In this document: one piece after another, positions 1 to 8,377 of the stretch | Numbering within the stretch: the stretch's first letter is position 1 | Layout: each line of letters opens with the position of its first letter | Source: a bacterium | GTDB lineage: Bacteria; Cyanobacteriota; Vampirovibrionia; Gastranaerophilales; Gastranaerophilaceae | Direction of reading: 5' to 3' | Assembly: GCA_017433195.1 (NCBI GenBank) | Contig: JAFRHR010000007.1 | Span: 1-33,062 of the forward strand | DNA length: 33,062 nt | Translations under genes and position numbers: made by a program | The notes under the pieces: generated by a model | Database searches by the model: none | The model's input: only the letters and a program-made list of their open reading frames with translations | What the model was told of the DNA's origin: nothing

Positions 1-871
1 TAGAAATAGTATTATCTCTGTCATAATAACAGGCGTTGTTCTGTTCTGCTCTGTGACCTAACAACACTCTTGTGCCGAGGTTTTTAAGGTTGAAGAAGTA
101 ATCGCCGGGCAACTGTTTGTATAAATCCATTAATCTCGGATCTAACTGTTTAAAATCCAATTCAACAGTTTTGGGCTCTTTCGAAAACGGCGAAGTCTTT
201 TTTACAACTATTTTATCGGGAAGAAAACTTGTTTCATACTCAACGGAACCGCAAGTAGATTTGGTATGAGTATCATCAATTTTTTCAAAAGTTCTCACAA
301 TATCATCTGAATTTTTTGAAGCAATTCTTTTTTTAAATTTTAATTCTGTTTTATTATCTTCGTTTTTTTGAATTCTTGTCATCTGATTGTTGTTATCAAC
401 AGATTTAATTACCTGATTTGTCATACTTCCGTTTTCAGTCTTTATGTTTGTTGAAGTCTGAACCGGTTTTTCATTCGGCGAATATGAATAAATATCATAT
501 TCATAAGGAAATTTTTCCGAACGTTTTACTATCTCAGCCTCTGTTCTTTTACCTGAAGCATCTTCTTTAACGATTGTCATTTCAACAGGCATATTGACTT
601 TTTTGTCACTTATAGACATTTTCTGAGTTTTTTTAAGTATTATAGTCCTTGTTCCGTCTGCATTTTCCTTAATTTCACAACTTTCATTGTCTGCTTTCGG
701 GTTAATATCTACCTGCTCAATATTGTCGGGAATGCGGTTTTCGGACTTATTTCCGCTAAAACTTACGGTATCTTTTATATTTTTGTTACAAAGATACCGG
801 GGAACAGAAGTTTTATTTGACAAAACTCCGTTTACTGATTTGTCGTACGATTGCTGATTGATAATTTTCAT
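1..871 (-). CDS. Hypothetical protein with N-terminal VSFSG tag, 3' end cut by the window edge
   Basis: Open from ATG at 871 to base 1 without a stop: 290 complete codons, with the C-terminus lying outside the window. I do not recognise a family. The first 35 residues are polar (starting MKIINQQSYD), followed by the tag D-T-V-S-F-S-G-N at about residues 34-41. After that comes a long hydrophilic stretch rich in K, E, N and T with no membrane segment or signal peptide. The last visible residues (LGHRAEQNNACYYDRDNTI) are better ordered and could begin a folded domain. A TATAAT lies 13 nt upstream of the ATG (885-890), so the leader would be very short, and the only SD-like bases are GGGA. It is transcribed divergently from the HD-GYP gene. 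The same tag occurs in five other proteins of the window. The reading frame is secure; the function is unknown. Confidence 0.8.
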   Translation of the reverse strand, partial: MKIINQQSYDKSVNGVLSNKTSVPRYLCNKNIKDTVSFSGNKSENRIPDNIEQVDINPKADNESCEIKENADGTRTIILKKTQKMSISDKKVNMPVEMTIVKEDASGKRTEAEIVKRSEKFPYEYDIYSYSPNEKPVQTSTNIKTENGSMTNQVIKSVDNNNQMTRIQKNEDNKTELKFKKRIASKNSDDIVRTFEKIDDTHTKSTCGSVEYETSFLPDKIVVKKTSPFSKEPKTVELDFKQLDPRLMDLYKQLPGDYFFNLKNLGTRVLLGHRAEQNNACYYDRDNTIS

Positions 872-1004
872 GAAAAATTTCCCGATTATATATATAAACT
901 CTAACTGTCTGTCATGATTGCCTTTTGCGGAAAAATTTATTAATTTATATTAAAAATTTTCTTTATAATTCAACAAAAAGGTGTATTCTTATATTCTAAA
1001 AAAG

Positions 1005-1013
1005 TGATATAAT
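1005..1013 (+). promoter_or_regulatory. Extended -10 promoter of the HD-GYP gene, predicted leaderless
   Basis: TGATATAAT (extended TGn plus a perfect TATAAT at 1008-1013) ends 7 nt before the ATG at 1021. Initiation about 7 nt downstream of the -10 falls at the start codon, and no Shine-Dalgarno is present. No convincing -35 is seen, which is usual for an extended -10. A leaderless mRNA is inferred. Confidence 0.5.
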
Positions 1014-1020
1014 TAACTCT

Positions 1021-2007
1021 ATGAGATTAGTAACGAATGACGAATTAGGCTTATACAAAATTCTTCCGTTTAACCTGCATTCCGAGCACGGAGATAAAAT
1101 TTTTTCTGTGGGTGAAGTTTTAACCCCCGGAAAACTTACTCTGTTACAGCATTATGACAAATTATATGCTTATGATGAAAGTAGCGATATGACGACTTCT
1201 GCTCCTCAAGGGCTCAAAAAAACCGTAATGGAAGATTTTGATTACGATGATTTGGATATAACAAAATACAAAACTCCGATTAACAAAATTTCTTTAATTG
1301 AGCCTGAAACACAAATTAAAGTAAAAATGTATCTTGATAAAGTTATTGACATAACAAAAGATTTTGGTTTTGAACGTGCAATTCCGAAATACTTTACACT
1401 TAACGAAATTTTGTTGAGAGAAATCACAAACAATATTAATGATGTTGCAATGTCTTCTCAAATAAGATTTATTGGTGATTATGAGGTATGTCATCCGTTG
1501 AATGTAGCGATTTTGTCAAGCCTTATGGCTAAAAAATTAGAATTTGATAATGATGCAATAGCCGAAATTGTCATCGGAGCTTTTCTTCATGATATAGGCA
1601 AAACTCAGCTTGATGAAAAGTTATTTATTAAAACATCCTTGTCAAATGCCGATATAAGAAAAATTCAGGAACATACAAAAATAGGTTATTCTATGCTAAA
1701 AAGTGTTGAGTTACCTGAATCTATATGCAATATAGCCTTACAGCACCATGAAAATAATGACGGAACAGGTTATCCTATGGGATTATCAGGAGATATGATA
1801 AGTATTCCAACACAAATTGTCAATGTATGTAATGTTTATGATAATTTAGCATTTAACAAAACATCATATAAATTAAAAAATAACAGAGAAGTTTTAAGAA
1901 CCCTTTTAGAATTGGGAACAAAAAGATTTTCAGCAGAAATGCTTTATACATTTATCCATATGTTCAGCTATAACGATACGACTGATTTTGAAGAGATGAA
2001 ACTTTAA
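1021..2007 (+). CDS. HD-GYP domain protein (putative cyclic-di-GMP phosphodiesterase)
   Basis: 328 aa, with no signal peptide or membrane segment, so cytoplasmic. Residues 1-about 140 are an unassigned N-terminal region. Residues 150-310 are an HD-GYP domain: H158 in HPLNVA, H190-D191 in LHDIGK with K194, H218 in EHTKIGYSML, and H242-H243 followed by the signature H-H-E-N-N-D-G-T-G-Y-P (242-252). HD-GYP proteins hydrolyse c-di-GMP at a two- or three-metal centre. One deviation stands out: the segment usually reading A-D-x-[FY]-D-A is here C-N-V-Y-D-N, so the first Asp is N271. If that Asp is a metal ligand, activity could be reduced or changed. A standalone HD-GYP with no receiver domain must be controlled through its N-terminal region or a partner. 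The gene is monocistronic. The domain call is firm; catalytic activity is uncertain. Confidence 0.9.
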   Translation: MRLVTNDELGLYKILPFNLHSEHGDKIFSVGEVLTPGKLTLLQHYDKLYAYDESSDMTTSAPQGLKKTVMEDFDYDDLDITKYKTPINKISLIEPETQIKVKMYLDKVIDITKDFGFERAIPKYFTLNEILLREITNNINDVAMSSQIRFIGDYEVCHPLNVAILSSLMAKKLEFDNDAIAEIVIGAFLHDIGKTQLDEKLFIKTSLSNADIRKIQEHTKIGYSMLKSVELPESICNIALQHHENNDGTGYPMGLSGDMISIPTQIVNVCNVYDNLAFNKTSYKLKNNREVLRTLLELGTKRFSAEMLYTFIHMFSYNDTTDFEEMKL

Positions 2008-2070
2008 TTTAATGATTTATAATTGATTAAATTATTATGGGGTTGTCTTTTTCGTAGTAGAATTATTCTC

Positions 2071-2514
2071 TCAAAACCCGCTTTCACGTTTTTCCTTCAT
2101 TTTTATTGCAAGATAAATCTGTTCGCCTTTTAATTTATCTCCGAGTCTTTCGTCTTGTTTTTTCGGTACTTTTTCAGGGTTTGCTATTTTACGGTTTTCT
2201 TTTTTACGTTCCTGTATCCTTTCACATTCACCTGCGGAAACGGTCAGATACTTGTTAGAAACATAGTTATCCTGTTTTGCTTTTTCAAATTCAATTCTGC
2301 GGAGTTTTGCCTTGTCAGTTGCCTTATCTCCTGTCGGAACACATCCGTACATCCATAATCTGTCCATTATTGCTTTTTCTTCGGAATCTACGGAAGCACA
2401 GCCGCAAAAACTCATAGTATCACGCCTTTCTGCCTTCGGGTTTTTTCTTGCTGCAGATTGGTAATACATATTATATGTACTTCTGTAATTGCTATTTATA
2501 GACATATCCGACAT
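2071..2514 (-). CDS. Small hypothetical protein with MSFCG tag
   Basis: 147 aa from the ATG at 2514, preceded by a GAAGG Shine-Dalgarno nine bases upstream. The frame stays open to a GTG at 2553, but that start has no ribosome-binding site. No known family is recognised. After about 33 residues rich in N, Y, R and K comes R-D-T-M-S-F-C-G-C-A-S, closely matching D-T-V-S-F-S-G in the gene at 1-871. The remainder is highly charged and probably helical (many E, K and R, ending in KMKEKRESGF), without a signal peptide or membrane segment. A -10-like TATAAT lies at 2590-2595 on this strand. It may be a small lineage-specific protein; the function is unknown. Confidence 0.6.
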   Translation of the reverse strand: MSDMSINSNYRSTYNMYYQSAARKNPKAERRDTMSFCGCASVDSEEKAIMDRLWMYGCVPTGDKATDKAKLRRIEFEKAKQDNYVSNKYLTVSAGECERIQERKKENRKIANPEKVPKKQDERLGDKLKGEQIYLAIKMKEKRESGF

Positions 2515-2606
2515 AAGCACAGGCCTTCTACTATCTATATACACACTTTTCACAATTTTAAAACATTTTTTTTGAACTTTTTGCTACCGATTATAATGAA
2601 AATATT

Positions 2607-2644
2607 AAAAAAACAGTCAACATAAGCATTTTGACTGTTTTTTT
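2607..2644 (-). terminator. Intrinsic terminator downstream of the 2673-3035 gene
   Basis: Inverted repeat AAAAAAACAGTCAA / TTGACTGTTTTTTT with a 10-nt loop. The A/T arms give a U-tract on either strand. On the minus strand it lies just after the stop codon of the 120-aa gene, which is its obvious user. Confidence 0.8.
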
Positions 2645-2672
2645 ATTTTAATATTTTGTAATAATTTAGATT

Positions 2673-3035
2673 TTATTTTTTATGATACAAATAAACATTG
2701 TAATAATCTCCTGGGGTTTTAAAAATACCGCTTGACTCTTTAAATCCGTCATTAAAAGATATTTTCCCGCTTCTGTCATAAGTTCCTTCGTCTACTGTTC
2801 CTAAATGATAATCCTGTATTTCACCATTTTTATGTTCACTTTGAGCATATATTTCTCTTGTTCCGCTCCAATGACGGTTTCTGTCTGATGTCAGACATAC
2901 TTCATCTGCTTCAACATCACTTTCAATTGCATTTACAGTTTCTCTGAACTCCGGACTTTGTTTATAATATTTCTTACATCTTAAATCCATTGTTACTTTT
3001 GCATTAAAGTTAACGGGGTTACTTGCTATTCTCAT
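2673..3035 (-). CDS. Small hypothetical protein with VNFNA tag
   Basis: 120 aa. ATG at 3035 is preceded by an AAAGGA Shine-Dalgarno and a -10-like TATAAA at 3051-3056, so the start is well supported. The N-terminus reads M-R-I-A-S-N-P-V-N-F-N-A-K and places the [SN]-F-x-[GA] tag at residues 9-12. The rest is polar and mixed, with several Y, D and G residues (YDRSGKISFNDGF near the middle, PGDYYNVYLYHKK at the end), suggesting a small beta-rich fold. No membrane segment or signal peptide. It is followed by its own terminator, so it is monocistronic. I do not recognise the family. The start MRI plus tag resembles the gene at 12625, although the bodies differ. Confidence 0.7.
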   Translation of the reverse strand: MRIASNPVNFNAKVTMDLRCKKYYKQSPEFRETVNAIESDVEADEVCLTSDRNRHWSGTREIYAQSEHKNGEIQDYHLGTVDEGTYDRSGKISFNDGFKESSGIFKTPGDYYNVYLYHKK

Positions 3036-3174
3036 AAAAATCCTTTCATTTTTATACTGTATTCCTTTTAAACCCCGAAAAAAAATTTTTTGCCATCAGT
3101 ATTTTTATCTTTTACAAAAATAAATAATCCCCTTAGTATAATAATGTTTCTATCTGTAAAAATTTTTAAGTTTT

Positions 3175-3183
3175 TGGTATAAT
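3175..3183 (+). promoter_or_regulatory. Extended -10 promoter of ftsH
   Basis: TGGTATAAT gives a TGn extension and a perfect TATAAT at 3178-3183. The predicted start near 3190 leaves a leader of about 19 nt carrying a GAGGG Shine-Dalgarno before the ATG at 3209. A second TATAAT at 3137-3142 could be an additional upstream start. Confidence 0.55.
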
Positions 3184-3208
3184 GATTTAGAAAATAGAGG
3201 GTTTATAT

Positions 3209-5083
3209 ATGAATAAAAGTCAATCAACAGGAATGGGCATAGTGCTCGCGATATTAATTTTAGTGTTTGTTTCAATGTTGCTTAACGGTCCGACAGTTAC
3301 AACACAGGAACTTTCATACACTAACTTTATGCAGAAACTTAATAACAAAGAAATAAAGAATGCGGAATTATACAAAGATTACGTAATTGCATTTCCCGTA
3401 AAACAACCTGAACAGGAAAAAACTGAAGTTAACCCGCTTTTGGGCGAACAAAAAGTTGCAAAAGTACAGTACAAAGTTTTAACTCCTGATAACAATGCTG
3501 AAATACTTAAAAAATTCGAAGAAAACAATATAGATTTTACTGTTAAAAAACCTGAAGAATCAATGGCCTGGCTGAATATATTAGGTTCTATCGGTTTACC
3601 GATTTTATTTATCATTTTCCTTGTTCTTATGATGAAAGGAATACAGGCAGGCGGTGCACAGGCTATGTCTTTCGGTAAGAGCAAGGCGAAAATGCTTTTA
3701 GACAGCAAGGTTAAGACAACTTTTAAAGACGTTGCAGGAATTGATGAGGAAAAGAAAGAACTTGAAGAAATAGTTGACTTTCTTAAAAACGGAGAGAAAT
3801 ATATAAAATTAGGCGCAAAGATACCAAAAGGAGTTCTTCTTGTAGGGCCTCCGGGAACAGGTAAAACTCTGATGGCAAAAGCCGTTGCCGGTGAAGCAAA
3901 GGTTCCTTTCTTTTCAATAAGCGGTTCTGATTTCGTTGAAATGTTTGTCGGTGTCGGTGCAAGCCGTGTAAGAGATTTGTTTGAACAAGCTAAAAAACAT
4001 CACCCATGTATTGTTTTCATAGATGAAATCGATGCAGTCGGAAGACAGAGAGGTGCAGGTTTAGGCGGCGGACACGATGAAAGAGAACAGACTTTAAACC
4101 AGTTACTTGTTGAAATGGACGGTTTTGATGAAAATACAAACTGTATAGTAATTGCAGCAACAAACAGGCCTGACATTTTGGATAATGCACTTTTAAGACC
4201 GGGCCGTTTTGACAGACAAATTATAATAAACAGACCTGATATTTTAGGCAGAGAGCAGATATTAGAAGTTCACGCAAAGAATAAACCGCTTGCACAGGAA
4301 GTCGATTTAAAAGTTCTTGCAAAGAGAACTCCGGGCTTTACGGGTGCTGATTTGCAGAATTTGCTGAACGAAGCGGCACTTTTGGCAGCAAGACACGATA
4401 AACAGGAAATTGAAATGTCTGATTTAGAAGAGGCTATTGATAAAGTAATGGCAGGACCTGAAAAGAAGAGCCGTATAATTTCTGATGAAGAAAAAGAAAA
4501 TACGGCTTATCATGAAGTCGGACACGCACTTTTGGCAAAACTTCTCAAAAACAGCGATCCATTGCATAAAGTTTCAATTATACCGAGAGGTATGGCATTA
4601 GGTATAACGTTAACACTGCCTGAAAAAGATCATCTTACATTAAAGAAAAATCAATTGTTGGACAGAATAACAATGACCTTGGGCGGCAGAGCAGCTGAAG
4701 AAATCATTTATGGTGCTGATTCAATAACAACAGGCGCGTCTAATGATTTGGAAAAAGTAACCGAAATGGCAAAAAGTATGGTTATGAAATACGGTATGAG
4801 CGAAAAAATGGGAAGTCTAACTTACGGAAAATCTCAGGAGCACGTATTTATGGGCAGAGATTTCGGACATACAAGAGACTTTTCGGAAGAAATTGCAGCT
4901 GATATCGATAAAGAAATTAAGAAAATTGTTGATGAACAGTACGCAAGCGCAAAAAATTTATTAACAGAAAACAGAGATATGCTTGAATATATTTCAAAGG
5001 CACTTCTTGAAAAAGAAACCCTTGACGAAAAAGAATTTGAAGAACTGATGGAAAAAGTTCAAAGCGACAGAGGGCAGGGGTAA
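3209..5083 (+). CDS. ftsH: ATP-dependent zinc metalloprotease FtsH
   Basis: 624 aa, full length. It is a membrane-anchored AAA+ protease that extracts and degrades misfolded or short-lived membrane and cytosolic proteins. There are two transmembrane segments (about 10-27 and 121-142) flanking a short periplasmic domain. Walker A GPPGTGKT is at 213-220, Walker B IVFIDE at about 268-273, and the SRH region ends with R-P-G-R-F-D near 330-335. The zinc motif H-E-V-G-H is at 435-439, with the third metal ligand expected at D513 (GASNDLEK). All catalytic residues are present. The C-terminus is short and acidic. The usual ALGYT segment is ALGIT here, a mild deviation. It has its own extended -10 promoter. 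The next gene follows after a short palindromic repeat and is probably read through from ftsH at low level. Confidence 0.98.
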   Translation: MNKSQSTGMGIVLAILILVFVSMLLNGPTVTTQELSYTNFMQKLNNKEIKNAELYKDYVIAFPVKQPEQEKTEVNPLLGEQKVAKVQYKVLTPDNNAEILKKFEENNIDFTVKKPEESMAWLNILGSIGLPILFIIFLVLMMKGIQAGGAQAMSFGKSKAKMLLDSKVKTTFKDVAGIDEEKKELEEIVDFLKNGEKYIKLGAKIPKGVLLVGPPGTGKTLMAKAVAGEAKVPFFSISGSDFVEMFVGVGASRVRDLFEQAKKHHPCIVFIDEIDAVGRQRGAGLGGGHDEREQTLNQLLVEMDGFDENTNCIVIAATNRPDILDNALLRPGRFDRQIIINRPDILGREQILEVHAKNKPLAQEVDLKVLAKRTPGFTGADLQNLLNEAALLAARHDKQEIEMSDLEEAIDKVMAGPEKKSRIISDEEKENTAYHEVGHALLAKLLKNSDPLHKVSIIPRGMALGITLTLPEKDHLTLKKNQLLDRITMTLGGRAAEEIIYGADSITTGASNDLEKVTEMAKSMVMKYGMSEKMGSLTYGKSQEHVFMGRDFGHTRDFSEEIAADIDKEIKKIVDEQYASAKNLLTENRDMLEYISKALLEKETLDEKEFEELMEKVQSDRGQG

Positions 5084-5099
5084 ATAGAAAAAATATTTT

Positions 5100-5137
5100 C
5101 CCTCACCCAACGGGAGAGGGTGCGGCAACTGGTGTTG
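5100..5137. repeat. Small double-hairpin repeat (REP-like) between ftsH and the next gene
   Basis: Bases 5100-5120 form a near-perfect palindrome: arms CCCTC-A-CCC and GGG-A-GAGGG around AAC. A second hairpin follows at once, GCAAC-TGGT-GTTGC (5124-5137). A related palindrome with CCCTCT/AGAGGG arms and an AAC core lies at about 31532-31552, so this is a dispersed element. It may act as a partial terminator or mRNA stabiliser between the two genes. Confidence 0.5.
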
Positions 5138-5161
5138 CGTAAATTATCAGAAAGGAAGAAT

Positions 5162-5623
5162 ATGGATACAGAAGATTTAAAATTTAATCAGTATAAACTT
5201 TATGCGGAACAAAAAGAACAGTTTACCGCAAGGAGTTTTCTTACAAACAGATTTTATATGATAACGGTAATTATACTTTTTGCCTTAATACTTTTACTTG
5301 GTGAATTACCGTTTGCATACGGTCTCAGAGGCGCGTCTATTTTTGCGGTAACCGGTATAATGATGAGTATTTTATGGTGGATGAATATGGATTCATATAA
5401 CACACTGATTAAAATAAAATTATCAGATGTAATTGATAAAATGGAAAAAGAATTGCCCTCTCATCCGTTTGAAAATGAATACAGTTCTATTCAGGAATTA
5501 AAGAAGAATAAGAAAGTATTTTTATTCTCGGAAATGCAAAAGGCATATGCCGTTATAACTTTTATTCTGTTTTTGTTAATCGTATTAAATGAAGTAACAA
5601 AAATGTTCTGTTGTTGTTACTAA
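5162..5623 (+). CDS. Small three-TM membrane protein, RipA-family-like
   Basis: 153 aa from the ATG at 5162, which follows an AGGAAG Shine-Dalgarno. The frame extends upstream to a GTG at 5120, but those codons lie in the palindromic repeat and are unlikely to be used. Hydrophobic segments lie at about 31-48, 54-73 and 129-145. Between the second and third is the pattern W-W-M-x4-S-Y-x2-L-x3-K-x2-D-V-I-x2-M-E-x2-L-P-x3-F-x2-E-Y (about 72-107). It resembles the conserved cytoplasmic segment of RipA-type octameric membrane proteins, which usually have W...Y..LN..KF.VI...E..LP...F..EW. The Cys-rich end (CCCY) is unusual. It lies in the same direction as ftsH, about 80 nt downstream, and ends at a bidirectional terminator. 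Family membership is a recognition call with moderate support; the biochemical role is unknown. Confidence 0.65.
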   Translation: MDTEDLKFNQYKLYAEQKEQFTARSFLTNRFYMITVIILFALILLLGELPFAYGLRGASIFAVTGIMMSILWWMNMDSYNTLIKIKLSDVIDKMEKELPSHPFENEYSSIQELKKNKKVFLFSEMQKAYAVITFILFLLIVLNEVTKMFCCCY

Positions 5624-5640
5624 TAAAAATAAAATCTATA

Positions 5641-5669
5641 AAAAAATCGGGCTCAAAAGTCCGATTTTT
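5641..5669. terminator. Bidirectional intrinsic terminator
   Basis: AAAAAATCGG and CCGATTTTT arms flank a 10-nt loop (GCTCAAAAGT). The A and T tails give a U-run in both directions. It serves the convergent genes ending at 5623 (plus) and 5691 (minus). Confidence 0.85.
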
Positions 5670-5690
5670 ATTTATGAAATATTATATTTG

Positions 5691-7202
5691 TTATTTTTCT
5701 TTCTTGCAGAAGAGTCCGTGCTTTTTGCAGTAAATATCAAGGTCTTTCTTGATATCAGGAGCCAAAATGTATAAAACAATTATGTTTGGTATAGACATTG
5801 CAATCATCATTGCATCTGTAATATCAATTACACTCTTCAGGTTCATAACAGAACCGACTATGATAAATGCACAGTACATAAACTGGAAGAATATATTTCT
5901 TTTCTTACCTTCACCTACAATATAGTTCCATGCTTTCTGTCCGTAATATGCCCATGAAATCAGGGTTGACAGAGCAAACAGGATAACGATAACCGATAAT
6001 ATGTATGGGAACCAGCTTATAACTGATTCAAATGCCGATGAAGTTAATTCAATACCGGAAATGCTTGAAGTGTAGTTTAAGTGCATGCCTGAAAATACGA
6101 TAGCAAATGAAGTTAATAAACAGAGAACACCTGTTAAGAAAGTTTCAAGTAAAGAAACAAACCCCTGTGAAATGTGTTCGTGAGTTTTAGCGGCAGCATA
6201 AACAATAGCCGCAGCACCTGTACCTGCTTCGTTAGACTGAACAGAACGTCTTAAACCTATGATTAAAGTTCCGAAGAAACCGCCTGCAACTGCGTGCGGG
6301 TGGAATGCCTGAACCAAAATATCCATTAATGCGTGAGGAATTTCTGTATAATAGTGACAAATAACGATTAAACAAGCCGCAATATACATAAAGCACATAG
6401 TAGGAACTAGTTTTGTCGTAACGTTTGCTATACTCTTAATTCCGCCTATAACGATTAAACCTACCAAAATTGCGATAAATAAACCGAAAGTCCAGCCGTA
6501 ACCGTATAAAAAACTGTTTACTCCGCCTGTTATATTAATAATCTGCTGAGTAGACTGATTTATCTGAATCATGTTTCCGCCTGTAATTGCACCACCGATA
6601 CAGAGGAATGCAAATATAGCGGCAAGAACTTCCCCGAGTCTTCTCATTTTCTTTCTTGTAAGACCGTGAGCCATATAGTGCATCGGACCGCCCGAAACAC
6701 TTCCGTCAAGGTTAAATCTTCTGTATTTAACAGAAAGTGATGACTCAACAAATTTTATTGACATACCGAGAATTGCACCTGCAAATATCCAGAATGCCGC
6801 ACCCGGACCACCTATTGAAATTGATATTGCAACACCTGCAATACTTCCGATACCAATTGTTCCCGATAATGCGGTAGCCAAAGCAGCGAAAGAGGAAACT
6901 TCACCTGCGCCTTTTCCTTTATGAGGATGTTCGTCAGAAGAAATAACATTGTCTATGGCATGCTTAAAGCCCCAGACTGCAATCCCTTTAAAATAAAGGG
7001 TAAAGAAAATTCCGGCAATTAATATCCAGAAAATTACAAGAGGAACACTGGCTCCGAAAAAGTTTACCGGATAGAAAATAAATCTTGCAACCGCATCTGA
7101 TATCGGTGCAATATGTGTATCCAAAAACGCATCAATAGTCATTGCTGACGCTCTCTGCGAAGATAATAATATTAATAATACGGCCGGTAATATCTTATTC
7201 AA
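5691..7202 (-). CDS. Alanine/glycine:cation symporter (AGCS family)
   Basis: 503 aa, multi-spanning (about ten to eleven hydrophobic segments), predicted to take up alanine or glycine with Na+ (or H+) across the inner membrane. Family hallmarks include ALATALSGTIGIGSIAGVA, then GGPGAAFWIFAGAILGMSIKF with E153 following, GSVSGGPMHYM, and the later RRSVQSNEAGTGAAAIVYAAAK. The gene begins with TTG at 7202, supported by AGGAC about nine bases upstream. This start gives an N-terminal hydrophobic stretch ending A-S-A, which looks like a cleavable signal and is common in AGCS proteins. Starting instead at the next Met (residue 21) would remove it. It ends at the bidirectional terminator at 5641-5669. 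The glycosyltransferase gene ends 47 nt upstream on the same strand. The substrate (Ala versus Gly) cannot be read from sequence. Confidence 0.93.
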   Translation of the reverse strand: MNKILPAVLLILLSSQRASAMTIDAFLDTHIAPISDAVARFIFYPVNFFGASVPLVIFWILIAGIFFTLYFKGIAVWGFKHAIDNVISSDEHPHKGKGAGEVSSFAALATALSGTIGIGSIAGVAISISIGGPGAAFWIFAGAILGMSIKFVESSLSVKYRRFNLDGSVSGGPMHYMAHGLTRKKMRRLGEVLAAIFAFLCIGGAITGGNMIQINQSTQQIINITGGVNSFLYGYGWTFGLFIAILVGLIVIGGIKSIANVTTKLVPTMCFMYIAACLIVICHYYTEIPHALMDILVQAFHPHAVAGGFFGTLIIGLRRSVQSNEAGTGAAAIVYAAAKTHEHISQGFVSLLETFLTGVLCLLTSFAIVFSGMHLNYTSSISGIELTSSAFESVISWFPYILSVIVILFALSTLISWAYYGQKAWNYIVGEGKKRNIFFQFMYCAFIIVGSVMNLKSVIDITDAMMIAMSIPNIIVLYILAPDIKKDLDIYCKKHGLFCKKEK

Positions 7203-7249
7203 TACTCTGTCCTGTTCTCTGCTTGTTTTTTTATTCTAACAAAAACATG

Positions 7250-8332
7250 TTAAATTTTTGCATTTTTATCAAAAAACTTTAAAATTTGTTGCAAATAATT
7301 TTCGGCACAGGCGGTATCTGTATAATTTAACATCTGATTATAGGCATTATCAGTGATTTTTTGGGGGTAAATATATTCAATTATTTTTTTAATAACATGT
7401 TTTATTTCATCAACGGTAGGTGAGTTTAAAAGAAAACCGTTTTCTCCGTCTTTTATTATGCCGTCAGCCCCGTCATTTTTGACTCCTACCGTTATACAAC
7501 CCGATGCAAGCGCTTCAAGATAGACCATGCCCAACGTTTCGTTTACGCTCGGTAAAATAAATATATCAGAATTTCTCATTTCTTTTAAAACTTCGTCATG
7601 GGGTAATTGCCCTTTAAATACTACATTTTCCCCTGCAAGTTTTTTCAGTTTCGGTAGTTCTTCGCCGCTGCCGACTATGGTTAATACCATTTCAGGAAAC
7701 TCATTTACCGCCAAAATAACTTTATCGATATTTTTTCTTTTTATAAGATGTGCGGCAGTTAAAATTTTTACAGGTTTATTTTTGATTATTTTCATTACGA
7801 TTATTTCTTTATTTACCCCGGACGGAGCTGTAAAAACTTTGTTTTCCATATCCGGAAAAAGCTTTAAAAACTTATTTTTCAACTGTTCCGAACGGCATGC
7901 TATACATTTTGAATTTTGATATGCTTTTTTAAGGGCATGCCTGAAATAGAATTTATAGAGAGGACTCGTCAAAACCTGTATGTCAGAAACATGACATCCC
8001 GCAACAAAATCTTTTCTCAATCTGTCTGCAAAAAGTATTCCGACAGGCATGTGTGCAATAATAATATCAAAATCATCAATTTTGCAGTATTTTTCAGCCT
8101 TTTTTACGTTAAAAAACGGTGTTATATAGTTTAAATTTATGACGTTTCCGTATTTGCCCTCTTTATAAAACGGTTTTTTACGGATAAACGAGTTTATTAA
8201 AAAATTCGGCTTAATTACAGTTACGTTATGTCCGAGTTCTTCCCATGATTTTACAAAGTTAAGAAGAGTTTTCGGAGTGTATTTCTCCGTTTCTTTGACC
8301 GGATATAAATCTGTAATCAGCAGTATGTTCAT
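7250..8332 (-). CDS. GT4-family glycosyltransferase
   Basis: 360 aa, GT-B fold, retaining glycosyltransferase family 4. The N-terminal Rossmann half begins MNILLITDLYPV and contains E-L-G-H-N-V-T-V-I-K-P. The C-terminal half has K-I-L-T-A-A-H-L-I-K-R-K-N-I-D (nucleotide-sugar side), VLTIVGSGEELPKLKKL, then P-S-V-N-E-T-L-G-M-V-Y-L-E-A-L-A-S-G, the family E-x7-E motif. No signal peptide, so probably cytoplasmic and acting on a lipid-linked or surface glycan. Donor and acceptor are unknown, and there is no glycan gene cluster here. There is no Shine-Dalgarno before the ATG; a TTGCTA-N17-TAAAAT promoter instead predicts initiation at the start codon. It is read in the same direction as the AGCS gene, 47 nt downstream. 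Confidence 0.9.
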   Translation of the reverse strand: MNILLITDLYPVKETEKYTPKTLLNFVKSWEELGHNVTVIKPNFLINSFIRKKPFYKEGKYGNVINLNYITPFFNVKKAEKYCKIDDFDIIIAHMPVGILFADRLRKDFVAGCHVSDIQVLTSPLYKFYFRHALKKAYQNSKCIACRSEQLKNKFLKLFPDMENKVFTAPSGVNKEIIVMKIIKNKPVKILTAAHLIKRKNIDKVILAVNEFPEMVLTIVGSGEELPKLKKLAGENVVFKGQLPHDEVLKEMRNSDIFILPSVNETLGMVYLEALASGCITVGVKNDGADGIIKDGENGFLLNSPTVDEIKHVIKKIIEYIYPQKITDNAYNQMLNYTDTACAENYLQQILKFFDKNAKI

Positions 8333-8339
8333 AAATTAA

Positions 8340-8368
8340 ATTTTAAATAATGTTACAGCAAATAGCAA
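8340..8368 (-). promoter_or_regulatory. Sigma70-type promoter of the GT4 gene, predicted leaderless
   Basis: On the minus strand TTGCTA (8368-8363), a 17-nt spacer and TAAAAT (8345-8340) are followed by 7 nt and then the ATG at 8332. Initiation 7 nt past the -10 would fall on or next to the start codon, and no Shine-Dalgarno exists. The hexamers are 4/6 and 5/6 matches to consensus. Confidence 0.45.
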
Positions 8369-8377
8369 ATTTTTATT

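Noticed and set aside
3379..3708. 109-codon minus-strand frame inside ftsH
   Set aside because: It lies wholly within a certain gene, has no ribosome-binding site and its composition mirrors the sense codons.
7527..7919. 130-codon plus-strand frame opposite the GT4 gene
   Set aside because: Antisense shadow of a well-supported glycosyltransferase; no start signal.
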